Assembly: GCF_051622035.1 (NCBI RefSeq)
Contig: NC_135357.1
Coordinates: 19,899,256-19,963,255, forward strand
Direction of reading: 5' to 3'
DNA: 64,000 nucleotides
From: Arctopsyche grandis
Taxonomy: Eukaryota > Arthropoda > Insecta > Trichoptera > Hydropsychidae
The notes below the pieces were generated by a model. The model searched no databases, had not been told where the DNA came from, and was given only the letters and a program-made list of their open reading frames with translations. Numbering within the stretch: the first letter of the stretch is position 1; the number at the start of each line of letters is the position of its first letter. Below are positions 38,505 to 50,518 of this stretch, piece by piece. A program made the translations under genes and the position numbers.

Positions 38505-38731
38505 GAAGGTTTTTTTAGCCTATTTTTTTTCCGGGAACCGTTTCAACAATGAAATCAGAGAAAATTGGCAAACTCTGATAGGAAACGATCAACCTGGAGT
38601 CACAAATCCAGTTCTGACCAACAGCATACTCTGAAAAATTCATTTTCATTCGAGGCCCGGGCCCAGGAATCGAACCCGGCGCCTCTCGACGCTAAGCAGA
38701 AGCTTAACGACCGAGCTATGCTGCTGGCTAA
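38505..38731 (-). mobile_element. tRNA-derived SINE
   Basis: On the minus strand the head GCCAGCAGCATAGCTCGGTC contains an A box, and GGGTTCGATTCC is a clear B box. A non-tRNA body follows with TGCTGTTGGTCAGAACTGG and ends in an A-rich tail (GGAAAAAAAATAGGC). The plus-strand complement (GAATCGAACCC) is easily mistaken for a tRNA, but the acceptor and T stems do not close. It shares its layout with the fragment at 29413. Confidence 0.75.
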
Positions 38732-39535
38732 ATATTGTAAATGTAAATATATACACACATATGTATGTATGTATGTAATATTATATCAATAGCATGCGAA
38801 TAAATTATGGGTAAATTTAAATCCTGCAAAGTTTTAGATTGTAATAACTGCGATGAATTCAAAACTTCAGGACTCACTTGCCACATAAAAAGTCATTACG
38901 TGTAGAAGCTTAAAAGTTCTATCATCATTAAAAGATCCTCGTGCTTTCGATCGGTATTACTATACATTTAGGGCTATTCACGAAATCAAACTTATGTGAT
39001 TCAATGCCGGTGTACGGGTGACTTATTCAAAATTTTCGTGTAATTGCTTCGAAAATGTTCGATGAATAAAGTTTAGGGTCATTTCGAACAAAACTGCCGT
39101 GAAAGTGATTGTATATGTGACTTTGAGCTTTTGCATTATAAAGCCTATATTTATCGAAGACCAACAATTCAACCTAGTCAAAAAACTCATTTATTTGTGT
39201 ATATAAAGGATGATCCAACCATTTCATCGGAACTTTGTTTTTTTTGTATGCACCAATTAGTCCTTAATTTATTGTGTGACTTCTGGTGACCGTACAAAAA
39301 AAATCAGACCCTTTTTTTCATTATGCTAGAAATGCATCAACTGTACCGTCAAAACAGTGTTCGAGCGTCCGCTGAAGAAAACGCATCTACATTGTTTTTA
39401 CGCGAAATCGATTGCCGATTTTAGTGATTTTATATCACTCAGTGTTGTCTTTGAATATTTCTGGTGAGTTAAATTTATTTTATCAAATATTATTTCTCAT
39501 TCTGTGTTTATTAAGTAAGAAATCGATTTTCAAGA
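38732..39535. other. No gene recognised
   Basis: AT-rich DNA leading into the transposase relic at 39540. No terminal repeat could be matched. Confidence 0.45.
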
Positions 39536-39539
39536 AAAA

Positions 39540-39870
39540 ATGGGTGGTTCAGATATCTCAGATTATAAAAATGCAGCCATTAAGAAACTTTTGGATTCTG
39601 GGAAGCTATCCAAACGAGAAATTTACCAAATAATTGGAGTATCCGTCAATTATGTGAGGCGAATAGCGAAGAAAGTTGCATTTATGGTACCTCTTGAATC
39701 AAGAAGGGTCAAAAAATGTGGCCGCAAAAGAAAAAAAAACCCGCATAATTTATCTTCAAATTGTAGCTGAGGTTCGGGAGGATAGGACAACAACCACTAA
39801 CAAAATAAAAAAAAAAATTGTGACCGTTGAGTCGACATATCTGGACATATCGACAATGCACGTTTGCGCT
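39540..39870 (+). pseudogene. Tc1/mariner-type transposase N-terminus (frameshifted relic)
   Basis: From ATG 39540 the frame encodes a helix-turn-helix-like segment: LLDSGKLSKREIYQIIGVSV, NYVRRIAKKV, then a basic GRKRKKNP block. A shift of frame near 39735 restores a continuation, RIIYLQIVAEVREDRTTTTN. The order (HTH, GRPRK-like linker, second HTH) resembles the DNA-binding half of Tc1-like transposases. The catalytic DDE domain is not seen and no TIRs were found. An exapted DNA-binding protein is an alternative. Confidence 0.45.
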
Positions 39871-40050
39871 AAATATGTATCTGTGGAATATGATCGTATA
39901 AATTCATATTTTATATATGTTTGTATTGACGTATTGTATAAAAAAACTGTTTGCAATACACTTTGTAAAGTTTGACCATAGATTTCGTGTATATATAAAA
40001 TAAAAATATATGATAATTATGTATAATATTTATGGTAAATGGGTTATATC

Positions 40051-41583
40051 CAGTGGCGGCTCGTCCATACACACTGCGGTACTGCAGCACCCCAAAGGAA
40101 ATTGAGAAAAAATTAATATTATTATATACATAAATGTATGTATATTATATGAAAATATCAATATTATTTAAGCGTGTATTAAGGTCGTCCGCACACCGAT
40201 ACATCCAATAATGATCATAGATCGCGGTACTAATATCAGAAAGTGAGGCATCGTTTATGATTTTGTGCAGTACGGTTTTCGTTGGAATATGCCGAGTGGG
40301 TGAAGGAGGGGAGCGGGGAGGGAGGCCGCGCTAGAAGCTTGGTCTCGTACTGCCACTCCCGGCTGTACGAGACATATTTTGCGTCGTATGCGCGCGCCCG
40401 ACACCTCTCAATTTTCGTCATTCTTCTGCTTTCGTCTTTCCTTCTACACCTCTTACACTTTCTACATTTCTACTCTTCCTTCTTAACCTCACTGTAACAG
40501 TTTTATTTCTTCTAATTTATTTGGCAAACTATTTTTTTTAAAAGCGATATTTGCACCTATTCCTATTTCGAAACAGAATCATGGCTGTTAATTAAGTGTA
40601 TCAAAATGAAGAGAAGTTGAGGCAATATTTTCAAGACCTTAAATCTTTTTCCGAAAATGCCGATAAAACAATAACAGATTCTACCAATTTACTTTTTAAT
40701 TTTAACAATAACAGATTCTACCAATTTAATTTACAATTATTTATTTTGGTTAGAACTTTTTCACAAATTAATACCGCATGTAGAAATTATTTACAACCAA
40801 ATGCAATCTAGTAATATCGATGCATTTTGAATTAAAGAAAACTTTTATTCAAAATGCTTTACTAATGCCATTATACAAATACGAGATTATTACAGAGAAT
40901 TTTCTTCATCTCAGTCTCAAGAAGCCAAAAATATGTGCGATGTTATTATTAAGGATATAAAAGAGAAATCTACTATTTCTAATCGATTAATAGCTGTGAA
41001 ATTATTTAATAAAGAAAATTTTGAAAAGTACTGAAAGAAAATGCCAATGGAAGATCTACTACTAACCGTTGAATCATATCCAATGCTAGATAAAGAAAAA
41101 CTTCAAACTGAATTAGAAGTGTTTTACTCAAGGAAAGAAATGCATAGTATTAATGATTTATTAATATTTTTAAAACTTATTTTTGCAATCAATTTATGTA
41201 AAGTTCGTGTGGAAATAACAAAACTTATTCAAATTCTGCTTACAACTTCAACTACCTCAGAGCCAGAACGGTGTTTTTCATCAATAAATAGAATAAAGAC
41301 ATACATATTTAAGAAACACAATGATTCAGGAAAGATTGACAGCTTTGTCTATGCTGTCAATTGAAAAAAAAATGATTATGAACAGTGAAAAATTTAACGA
41401 ATAGGTGATAGACCTTTTTTCAAGGAAAAGGAAAAAAGACAGAAGAATCAATTTTTTAATGAAATAAAATACATATATTGTTTAATTTTGATGTTAATAG
41501 TAAAATATAATCCAAATAAACATTTTTTTTTATTTTTAATCAACCGCAGCACCCCCAGATATCTTATCCACGAGCCGCCACTG
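40051..41583 (+). mobile_element. hAT transposon, complete ends, decayed transposase
   Basis: The left end CAGTGGCGGCTCGTCCATAC and the inward-read right end CAGTGGCGGCTCGTGGATAA are terminal inverted repeats. An exact 8-bp duplication GTTATATC lies at 40043-40050 and 41584-41591. Broken frames inside encode YQNEEKLRQYFQDL (about 40596) and, at 41041-41364, a hAT dimerisation end: LLTTSTTSEPERCFSSINRI followed by KTYI. The last two match the hAT C-terminal signature. The 1.5-kb length is too short for a full transposase, so it is non-functional. A truncated relative is at 29527-30440. Confidence 0.9.
41041..41364 (+). pseudogene. hAT transposase C-terminal fragment
   Basis: This frame carries ELEVFYSRKEM, then LIQILLTTSTTSEPERCF and SSINRIKTYI. 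The S-E-R-x-FS-x-(I/L)-x-x-I-K-T-x-(L/I) order is the conserved dimerisation region of hAT transposases. Downstream, out of frame, LTALSMLSI-like coding (about 41330-41360) continues the motif, so one frameshift separates it. It belongs to the element at 40051-41583. Confidence 0.75.
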
Positions 41584-41804
41584 GTTATATCCCAAATGTG
41601 AATCGCTAACAGGCTAACCGCCGCTGTGAAAACCTTTCCAAATATTGGTCAGCAAATGCTTTTTTTGCGAGATTTGGGCAATTTTTGGCCAGTTTTCTGT
41701 ACGGCAATTTTCCTGTGCATCGAATTTTCGTGCGACAGGAGATCCGCGCGAGAGATTTTCGTAGCGGTGGTTATCCTGTTAGCGATTCGCATTTGGGATG
41801 TAAT
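41584..41804. mobile_element. Inverted-repeat element with a hAT insertion at each end
   Basis: The left arm (TATCCCAAATGTGAATCGCT, AACAGGCTAACCGCCGCT) pairs with the right arm read inward (CATCCCAAATGCGAATCGCT, AACAGGATAACCACCGCT) over about 45 bp. The outer base pairs are the duplicated target sites of the two flanking hAT elements, so its own ends are partly hidden. It has no coding capacity. Confidence 0.7.
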
Positions 41805-42428
41805 CAGTGGTATAGTGCTAAATAAAAAAGAACCAGGGTGGTGTTTAATTTGTATGACCCCCCCCCTTCCCCCCATCTTTTTTTATCACTTAAAAAATAT
41901 GTATCCTAATATTGGTAGTTCAAATATTTATTAAAAAAATCAAATGTTAATAAACACATATACATACTTGTTGAAATTATGAAAATATAGAAAAGATATT
42001 GGAAAATAAGAATTACAAAAATCGTTTATAAAAATATTAGTTTGTTTTTAAAAATATTATGGTTTTCAGAATTTATTACATTATTGGGAAGATTATTTCA
42101 AACTTTAACCAATATGTTTGAAAAGAAGGAATCTCTAATCAATTTATTTGATTTTTCTTTTTGGGGTCTGAGAGTGGCCTCCAAGAGTGCTTGCATTGAA
42201 AGTCATAAGTTTGGACGTAAGACGATTATTTATTATTTTAAAGACTTCGATTAAGTCGCCTCTTATTCTTCTCATCTCAAGTTTTATTAATATTATATAA
42301 GCCAAAATATTTTTTTAATTTTACTCATAAAATTATTTTCATATCAATCAAGTGCCAGGGCGGCGACCTGAGTCAAAAAGAAGTACCAGGACGGCGACCT
42401 GCCCCGACCTGGCCCGACTACACCACTG
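41805..42428. mobile_element. hAT-type non-autonomous element, 624 bp, 8-bp TSD
   Basis: The left end is CAGTGGTATAGTGCTAA and the right end read inward is CAGTGGTGTAGTCGGGCC. An exact duplication GATGTAAT is present at 41797-41804 and 42429-42436. Close to the right end a short GGCGGCGACCTG / GGACGGCGACCTG motif is repeated. A C-rich run lies near 41860. No transposase is present. Confidence 0.88.
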
Positions 42429-42436
42429 GATGTAAT

Positions 42437-43570
42437 CGCTGAACCAATCTTTATATACATATAATCCGGTGTGTTTTTTATCTGTGTAGTACACTCGTCG
42501 CATTGGAGTGATCTCTAAGACGAGTGTACATATGTACATGATTAATTGAATAAAATAAAATAAATATATTATACAAATGTAGCCGAGAAGATTAACATCT
42601 TACATGTACAATTTCAAAACTATTAATACTATATAAAAGTGTTTACAACTTAAAATATGCTATATTGTAATTAAATATAAAATTGTGATATTAAATCGTA
42701 AAATAAAAGCTTCCCCAGTAAAACGCGAGCTCATTATTATTTTTGAGCTGTAAAAAACATTTCAGCAACGCCTTCGACTCAGCCATTTATTTCCGTCTGT
42801 CTACTTGCTTTCCCGGGGGAAAATTGTTCAGTGAAAAGTAAATCAAACGGAAAATCGAATAATCGGCGCGCACACATCGAAGCGAGGCCATCGCTTCAGG
42901 CTTGAAAATAAGCGAACGGCGTTATTACGATGACACTTTTTTTGACGACAACCTTTTTTTCAGTTTGATTTCGCGAACAAGTCCAGATGTTGCACAGCCC
43001 GGAGAACAATCGCCAAAATGTATGTACAATAGTTTTGGCTATCGGTCAAAAGTATACTGACGATATCATGAAATATTAAATTATCGGTATAAAAATATAA
43101 TGGAATAATTTCAAAATTGTATACATAGAATTTATGTATATTATACATATGTACTAAGCCCGCTTTAAAGGCCAAGGAATTTGACCCTTAAAGCCCTCAA
43201 CATGAGGCCACCACCCCCCCCCCCCCCCCCCAACGAATACAGTCTAAGAGACCCTTTCGTCGGAGAACGAGACGGTTGTTCATGAATATCGCATTGGTGG
43301 TAATGGTTTAACTGTTTAAGTTGATGAGTCACGATTTGTGAAAATAAAGGATAGAGTTGGTAGAAGCAGTACTGGATTTACACACATATGTACTAAATAG
43401 GCTTCAGCCTAAAGCTTCAAGATCTAGGGGGGCCTTCAACCGAGGTGTATTAAATTAATAATTAAATTTTACGCTCAAAATATGTACACATTGAAAATTT
43501 GATCGCCTTAACTGACAATGCATTGTTAATTTCACACGCTTCATTATAACTTTCTCGGAAAAAATAGATA
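42437..43570. other. No gene recognised; poly-C run and hAT end trace
   Basis: It contains a run of about 18 C (43213-43230). At 43368-43440 there is CAGTACTGGATTTACACA followed by AGGCTTCAGCCTAAAGC and a GGGGGGCC-like end, which resembles one terminus of a hAT family; no partner end was found. Confidence 0.5.
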
Positions 43571-43744
43571 TACAGTACACTCTCGATTATCCGGGCTAAT
43601 GCTGGGGAGGAAGGTCATGGATAATTGAAAAACACGGATAATGCGATTCGTCGAATTTTGACTTGGTTTCAAATATAATATCATATTTACAACACAAATT
43701 TTTGTTTCAAAATTTTAATACTCATTATTTATTAAGAAAAACTG

Positions 43745-45710
43745 TCATTTATTTATTTAATAGTTTTGGACCATTGTGGCATTACAGGAAGAACCTAATG
43801 CGCCACAATGGCCTACAGTTGAAAAATATATAAAAACATGATATAAAAACAAGTAAACTGTAAATAAAGGAAAAAAGCAAAAGCATAAAACATGGTAAAA
43901 TAAAATAATAATAAAAAAGTAACAAAAGGAAAATAATACATCATTCAGAGAGGAAAAAAAAATAACAAAAGTGTAAAAATCAAAAATAAAATCCATAAAT
44001 CCCATTCTTTGTTTACACTGAACAAAATTAAAATAGTATATAAAAATGTACAAAGGAGAAAGAAAAAGTAAAATAAAATAAAACAAAATATGAATAAAAA
44101 ATAAAATCACAGCGAGGCCCAAATGGAAGAGAGTAGATTAAGATTCCACTCATACATCACATTCAAATTAAGAAAGTAATGATGAGTGCAGGTTACCAGA
44201 TAAATATGTTAAAATAATATCCGATAATCTACGCTCCCCAAGGTGGAAAATATCACATTCAGGGACAGCAGTCGAATAGCTCTTGGAATAGGAGCCATTC
44301 GAAAAAGAACTGTGCGAGCAGCAGGTACAACCATCAAATGATGATGTCTACCACGCACATAATTATTAGGGACATTAAGTCCCAACTGTTCCAGCAACAA
44401 CGGGCATGACGTATTACCACGCAATAGCTGGAGAACGAAACGAATTAACGAGAAGTTTCTCCGAAGTTCAAGGGAATTATACCCGAGCATGCCCAAAAGG
44501 AAAGGAATAGGATAGAGATATGGGTAGTACCCATACTCTTTCTTATAAAGAAAATGAAGAAATGCTTTTTGCACTTTTTCGATAATAAGAGAGTAGTTTG
44601 CTTCATGCGGATTCCACACAATTGCATTATACTCTAGCTTACTTCTAACAAGCGAATTGAAAAGCATGCGAGAAGACAAGGGGTTGGAGAATAATCTAGC
44701 ATATCTCAAGACAAATCCAAGTCGACGAAAGGAAACGTCAGCGACTGTCTTGTTGTGGTTGTGAAAGGTGAATTGAGGATCAAAAGTGATACCCAAGTCG
44801 ACCATAGATTCCACACGCTTCAACAATACGGATCCAATGGAATATCCATGACAATAGAGCGAATTCGCACGTCCATAACTCATAATGGCACATTTACTAG
44901 TATTCAGTTCAAGCCCTAAACTGGAACTGAACTTTAAAACAGCGTTAATATCCGCTTGAAGGAGAGAGGCTTGCCTCTCATTCTTAACAGCAAAGAATAA
45001 TTTAACGTCGTATGCAAACAAGAGACATGAAGCATTGCGTAGAGCTTTAGGGAGGTTATTAATAACTATAGTAAATAATAAAGGGCCTAAGGTGGACCCC
45101 TGAGTTACACCAGATCGCGTAAAATATGAAGGAGATTCATAAATACCATATCTAACAAATTGCTTCCTATCACTAAGATAAGAAGCAAATAGTTTAAGAA
45201 GACGTGGAGAAAAGCCCACTTCAGCTAATCTGATCATAAGAGCGTCATTATTAACAAGATCAAAGGCCGTACGAAAATCAAAGTAGGCTACATCAACTTG
45301 TTGACCACCGTCAACTTTAGACATGGTATAATATGAAAAGCAGGCAAGATTAGTGGTAGTGGAACGACATGGTGAAAAACCATGCTGCTCATCACACAAC
45401 AATCTTTTGAACTGCAAAAGAATCAAACGGTGAAGGAAAATTTTGGGAATAGCCGAGATGATAGCAATAGGTCTGTAATTTTCAACCTAATTTTTAGAGC
45501 CACTTTTATGAATGGGAATGACTCTAGATAATTTACTTTTTTCAGGATAATTACCAGAACCCAGAATAAGGTTAAAAATAAACTGAAGAGGCTCTAAGAG
45601 CGAATTACAGCATGCCTTTAATACGTCAGGGGGCACACCGTCAGGCCCAACAGACCCCTTCAGCTTCAAAATTGCTATCCTAACATCTCCAAGCGAGATC
45701 CGTCATAGTT
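43745..45710 (-). mobile_element. Jockey/CR1-like LINE inserted in the Tigger element (copy C)
   Basis: The coding strand is minus. It has a partial reverse transcriptase frame, a 3' UTR of about 450 bp and the terminal hairpin (arms 43771-43780 and 43802-43811, 21-nt loop), then a short ATTAAATAAATAAATG tail. The 5' end near 45710 lies within the RT domain, so the copy is 5'-truncated. Copies A (19.2 kb) and B (33.5 kb) are the same family. Confidence 0.88.
44209..45707 (-). pseudogene. LINE reverse transcriptase (ORF2 fragment), dead
   Basis: A single frame runs from about 45707 to the stop at 44209, broken by one TAG (45487-45489). In order it shows GSVGPDGVPPDVLK, LSRVIPIHKSGSKN, then after the TAG VENYRPIAIISAI, DEQHGFSPCRSTTTNL, YFDFRTAFDLVNND and GVTQGSTLGPLLFTI. 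The catalytic box normally F-A/Y-A-D-D reads LLFAYDVKLF, so the first of the two adjacent catalytic aspartates is Tyr. The C-terminal tail has RGRHHHLMVVPAARTVLFRM. Missing N-terminus, stop and catalytic change make it non-functional. Confidence 0.88.
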
Positions 45711-45748
45711 AAGCAGATACATAAGTGGCCGTTAGTAGTTATGTAGTA

Positions 45749-46640
<892 letters not shown>

Positions 46641-47010
46641 AAGTAATTAAACATGCGTATGTTGCGAAAAAATCTGTTCTGTACTTCTGTTATGTACTTC
46701 TTCGTACATACAATATGTTTGTAAAAGCGAATGAAATAATTAACGCAATAGTAAAAGACATTTAAAAAGGGAACGAAAAACATTTCTGTTGACATAATTT
46801 GTTTCAAATAATACGCGTGTCTACGGTCGCAATCAATCGGTGCGTCTCATAATCATATAAGAAAAAAATTGAATTAATTTAAAAACATTAATTAATATTT
46901 TTTAAGCACGGATAATCCGCAAACCAGATAATCCGCGCCCGGATAATCGAGAGTATACTGTAGTCTCAATGCCGACAAGAACCGGGAATTTACGTGCAAC
47001 CAGGCAATGT

Positions 47011-47163
47011 TATAAACCGTTCTCCAATACCCGAAAAAAAACTGATTCTTTCTAATAAATTTTTGCTAGCACGAAACGAGTGTTAAGAAAATATTTTTAA
47101 TGGAATTTAAAATTGCAACCTAAATTTTCATTTTTTTACGATTTTATTTCAATGAAGCTTAAG
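47011..47163 (+). repeat. Direct duplication, left copy (partner 48489-48618)
   Basis: ATAAACCGTTCTCCAATACC, AAATTTTTGCTAGCACGAAA and CGAGTGTTAAGAAAATATTT occur in the same order here and at 48489-48618. The partner lacks about 20 bp present here (CTGATTCTTTCTAATAAA). The two copies flank the hAT coding relic. Confidence 0.85.
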
Positions 47164-47505
47164 ATTTTATTTTACGAAGCTTACCTTTAGAATCGAAAAC
47201 CAACAAATCCATTTTCATAATTTTCTACAAATCGCGAGCAAAATTAAAAAAAAACTCTAAATTTGAAATTATTGAAGAGCTTTTGCATTGGAATCACTTA
47301 AAGATCAAATTTTATCCAGGATAAAATTTGCGAAAATTGTCCTGATTACAATTTAATTATATGTAATTCATTGTACATATTATACATCAACAAGTATTGA
47401 AAAAAAATGTGTTAAAAGTTGAACATATGACATCTTATATTATTAAACTTGTAAATTTAATACGATCGAGTGGCTTGAAACAGACAATTAATTGCTTTTC
47501 TTTAA

Positions 47506-47889
47506 GATATTGAATCTGAGTTCACAGATATTATTTATCATAATCATATTCGATGGCTTAGCCTAGGAAAAATACTTCGGCGAGTATGGGATACAAAAGA
47601 AGAAATCGTTCTATTTTTAAAAATGAAAAATATTATCGACTTTCCCGAATTAATTGATAATGACTGGCTGTGTGATTTTGAATTTACTTTGGACATCTTG
47701 ACACATTTAAATACTTTCAACACGGTGTTCCAAGGGGAAAATTTGTATGTCCATGATATGGTAAAAAGTTTGAATGGATATAAATTAAAACTACGACTGT
47801 TTCTTCACCATTTATTTATTAAACGGGTAGACGGGTACTTTTCAACCATGAAATTGCTGAAGATACCAGAAAATAAATTTTTAGAATAA
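47506..47889 (+). pseudogene. hAT transposase fragment (ZBED/GTF2IRD2-like)
   Basis: An open frame without stops to TAA 47887-47889 encodes YHNHIRWLSLGKILRRVWDT, KEEIVLFLKMKNIIDFPE, DNDWLCDFEFTLDILTHLN and FQGENLYVHDMVKSLNGYKL. This matches the middle of the hAT transposases that gave rise to vertebrate GTF2IRD2/ZBED-type proteins (WLSRG..LKR..., DFPEL.D..WL.DLAF.VDI..HLN.LN..LQG). It has no start codon at its head and no C-terminal dimerisation domain. It belongs with the hAT end at 48420-48488. Confidence 0.75.
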
Positions 47890-48419
47890 TGGTGAAATTA
47901 TCAACGATTTAAGTGGTGAGTTTCCATGAAGATTTGGCGACTTGAGATAGGCTTGGCAATTATACGAGATTAATTGCAATATATATTGATAGCGTATCGA
48001 CGGAGATATAAATTAAGATTATATATTCACAGTGGGATGCTGATTTAAGGGAATTACACCATTATGAAGAAATTTGAAAAATATTACATCGACCTTAATT
48101 AATACGGAAAAATTCGACAAACTTTTTGAGATTTTGCTCAAAAAATGCTGGTGGTTTTTTGATCAACCTACATATGTAAACAAGCATATTCAATCATGAA
48201 TATCAATAAAAACTCTTTACAATCAAGCATCACAGATGAAAATTTACAAGCATTTTTAAGAATTCAACTACAAAATTTTCTCCTGAAATTAAAAAACTGT
48301 TAAAGATGTAAAACAGTTTCATTCGTCAAATTAAATTATTTTTTTGTATGAAATTTAAAAAAAAATTATGTTTTAATTCCATTCACGATAATAAATAATG
48401 TATATCTAAAATAGTATTT

Positions 48420-48666
48420 TACTTGCGGCCCGCCGCTCATTTTTAATTTCTAATGTGGCCCTTCATCCAAAAAGTTTGCCCAGGCCTGTCATAAACCGTT
48501 CTCCAATACCCGAAAAAAAATTTTTGCTAGCACGAAACGAGTGTTAAGAAAATATTTTTAATGGAATTTAAAATTGCAACTTAAATTTTCATTTTTTTAC
48601 GATTTTATCTCAATGAATAATAGTATTCTAATGTGGCCCTTCATTCAAAAAGTTTGCCCAGACCTG
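48420..48666. mobile_element. Two tandem copies of a hAT right end
   Basis: AAAAAGTTTGCCCAGGCCTG ends at 48488 and AAAAAGTTTGCCCAGACCTG ends at 48666, each preceded by TCTAATGTGGCCCTTCAT. Read inward this is CAGGCCTGGGCAAACTTTTT, a typical terminus of ZBED-type hAT elements. The stretch between the two ends is the right copy of the direct duplication at 47011. The matching left terminus was not found. Confidence 0.7.
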
Positions 48667-49795
48667 CTGTAGATGGATCACCTATTCAGACTATAAAAAA
48701 ATTGGGCTAATTTTAAAATAAGGAGCTGTAAAAGAGAATTTTTAAATTCATTCTTCAAAAAAAGCTTAGTTTAGTATTCAATAGGTGCAGAATGATATTT
48801 TGTGCAAATACTGAAACATATTGCAAGTTATACATTAGACAAACAATAAATATTTGTGGAACTTGAGAACCATTTAAAAAACATTACGTGTGAAAATATT
48901 ATAGTAGTCTCTTCTTGTAAGCAACGAATTTTTGTATTGCTTTACAAAACGAAAATTTAATTTAATCAGAGTGAAGTCTGTTTTGCTCGGGATTCGAGTG
49001 TGACATTTATATTTCTAATATAAAGAGGTGCAATTAAATAAGAATACAAATATAAAATTTTATATTTTATTAAAATAATAGGATGAAAACAAAGTCAAAA
49101 ATTAAATACACAAAAAATATATATAAAAATGACGACCTATACGAAAACCATGTGAACTGTATAAGAGGTATGTAATATAAAATTAAAAGATACATATTAT
49201 ACCTACATATGTATATTAACACGAATTTATTAGTAAATAACTGATTTTCCTTAACTAATGAATGAAATAAAACTCAAAAATATTTGAATAAAAAACGTTG
49301 TACATAGTATACAAAAATACATATTGTAAATTGTAATACACACCTAAATTAAATTATACACATAAAAATAAAAATATATAAAATAATCACCTACTATATA
49401 CATACATACATACCTCTATGACAAACTACACACATGTTTATTAAGGTGATTTTGGAACACACATTTTCATTTAACTAGAGTATTTGCTAATTTTATTTGA
49501 TCTATTTAGAAAAATATTATATATTCTGCAAGGAATGAAACTCAGACTCTTGAAGGCTTTGATATGGCAGCATGAAATATTACATTGTTAAAATATTCAA
49601 ATTGGGTAATACATAATACATGTATTTCATAATATATGTATAATAAGATTCTCAACAAAGAGAATCTTAATGTTGAGCTAACTTTGATTATAGAAAACGT
49701 GGAAACCAACAAATAACTATTCTGAGGTGACAATAAGAACTTTCAAATACAGTCTTACAGATATAAATCTTACAATGCGGTTACTCTACATATAT
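48667..49795. other. No gene recognised
   Basis: Strongly AT-rich DNA (about 49020-49400 almost all A/T). Short open frames carry no domain. Confidence 0.5.
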
Positions 49796-50472
49796 CAGGG
49801 GTACCCAACCAAATTATGGTGTGGGCGCATGCCAGATTTTAAAACAATTCATATTGTATATATGTATATTAGATAGTTATTGAAGTATTAAATTTACAGA
49901 TTTTTTGTTTTATTTTTAAATAAAAAAAGCATAGTACAATTATTACGATCGTTGACATTGCATTTCAATTGATAAATTAAGTCAGGTAGGTCGAAATCTG
50001 ATTCTTGATTTAATTATGTTCATGGTGGAAAACGAAGATTCGCATAAATATATGGAACCAAAACTGGATTTGATTTCGCAAGCCCCCTTTTTAAAAAGAG
50101 TGTACCTTTTCTGGTCAGCTATGTTCCAAAAGTTTTCACACGTACCGTAGGATTTTAATGTCATTTTGAATTTTCAAAATCTCTTCTTCTATTTTTAATG
50201 TATCTTCTTAAATAATTCCTGCTATGTAGACACAGGTTCAATAATGTTTAATTGCTGGAATCTACTTTCAAATTGTTCCAAACGTTTTTAAGTTGCAATA
50301 AATAATTTTGGGTCAAAACTATTTTCATCAATCACCTTTTTCATCATTGGAAAGTGTAAGAGAAAATATTTTTAAAAATTATTCATCCAAAACTGTATCT
50401 TAGCCTTGAATGCTCTTACCGAGCTTATTATTAATCGGGCACATGCAAATAGCACAAGATTGGGAATCCCTG
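49796..50472 (-). mobile_element. hAT relic downstream of TAF1B
   Basis: The left end CAGGGGTACCCAACCAAATT and the inward-read right end CAGGGATTCCCAATCTTGTG are imperfect terminal repeats of a ZBED-type hAT. On the minus strand at 49982-50100 the frame encodes FGSIYLCESSFSTMNIIKSR followed by IRFRPT, the hAT C-terminal dimerisation signature. Flanks share CTCTA (CTCTACAT / CTCTATGA), a possible decayed 8-bp duplication. It ends 46 bp beyond the TAF1B stop codon. Confidence 0.75.
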
Positions 50473-50518
50473 CTCTATGATATAAAATTGAAAATAAATA
50501 TTTTGCATTATTATTTAC

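Noticed and set aside
38640-38728. tRNA gene on the minus strand (B box GGGTTCGATTCC)
   Set aside because: Acceptor and T stems do not close and the sequence continues into a SINE body with an A-rich tail.
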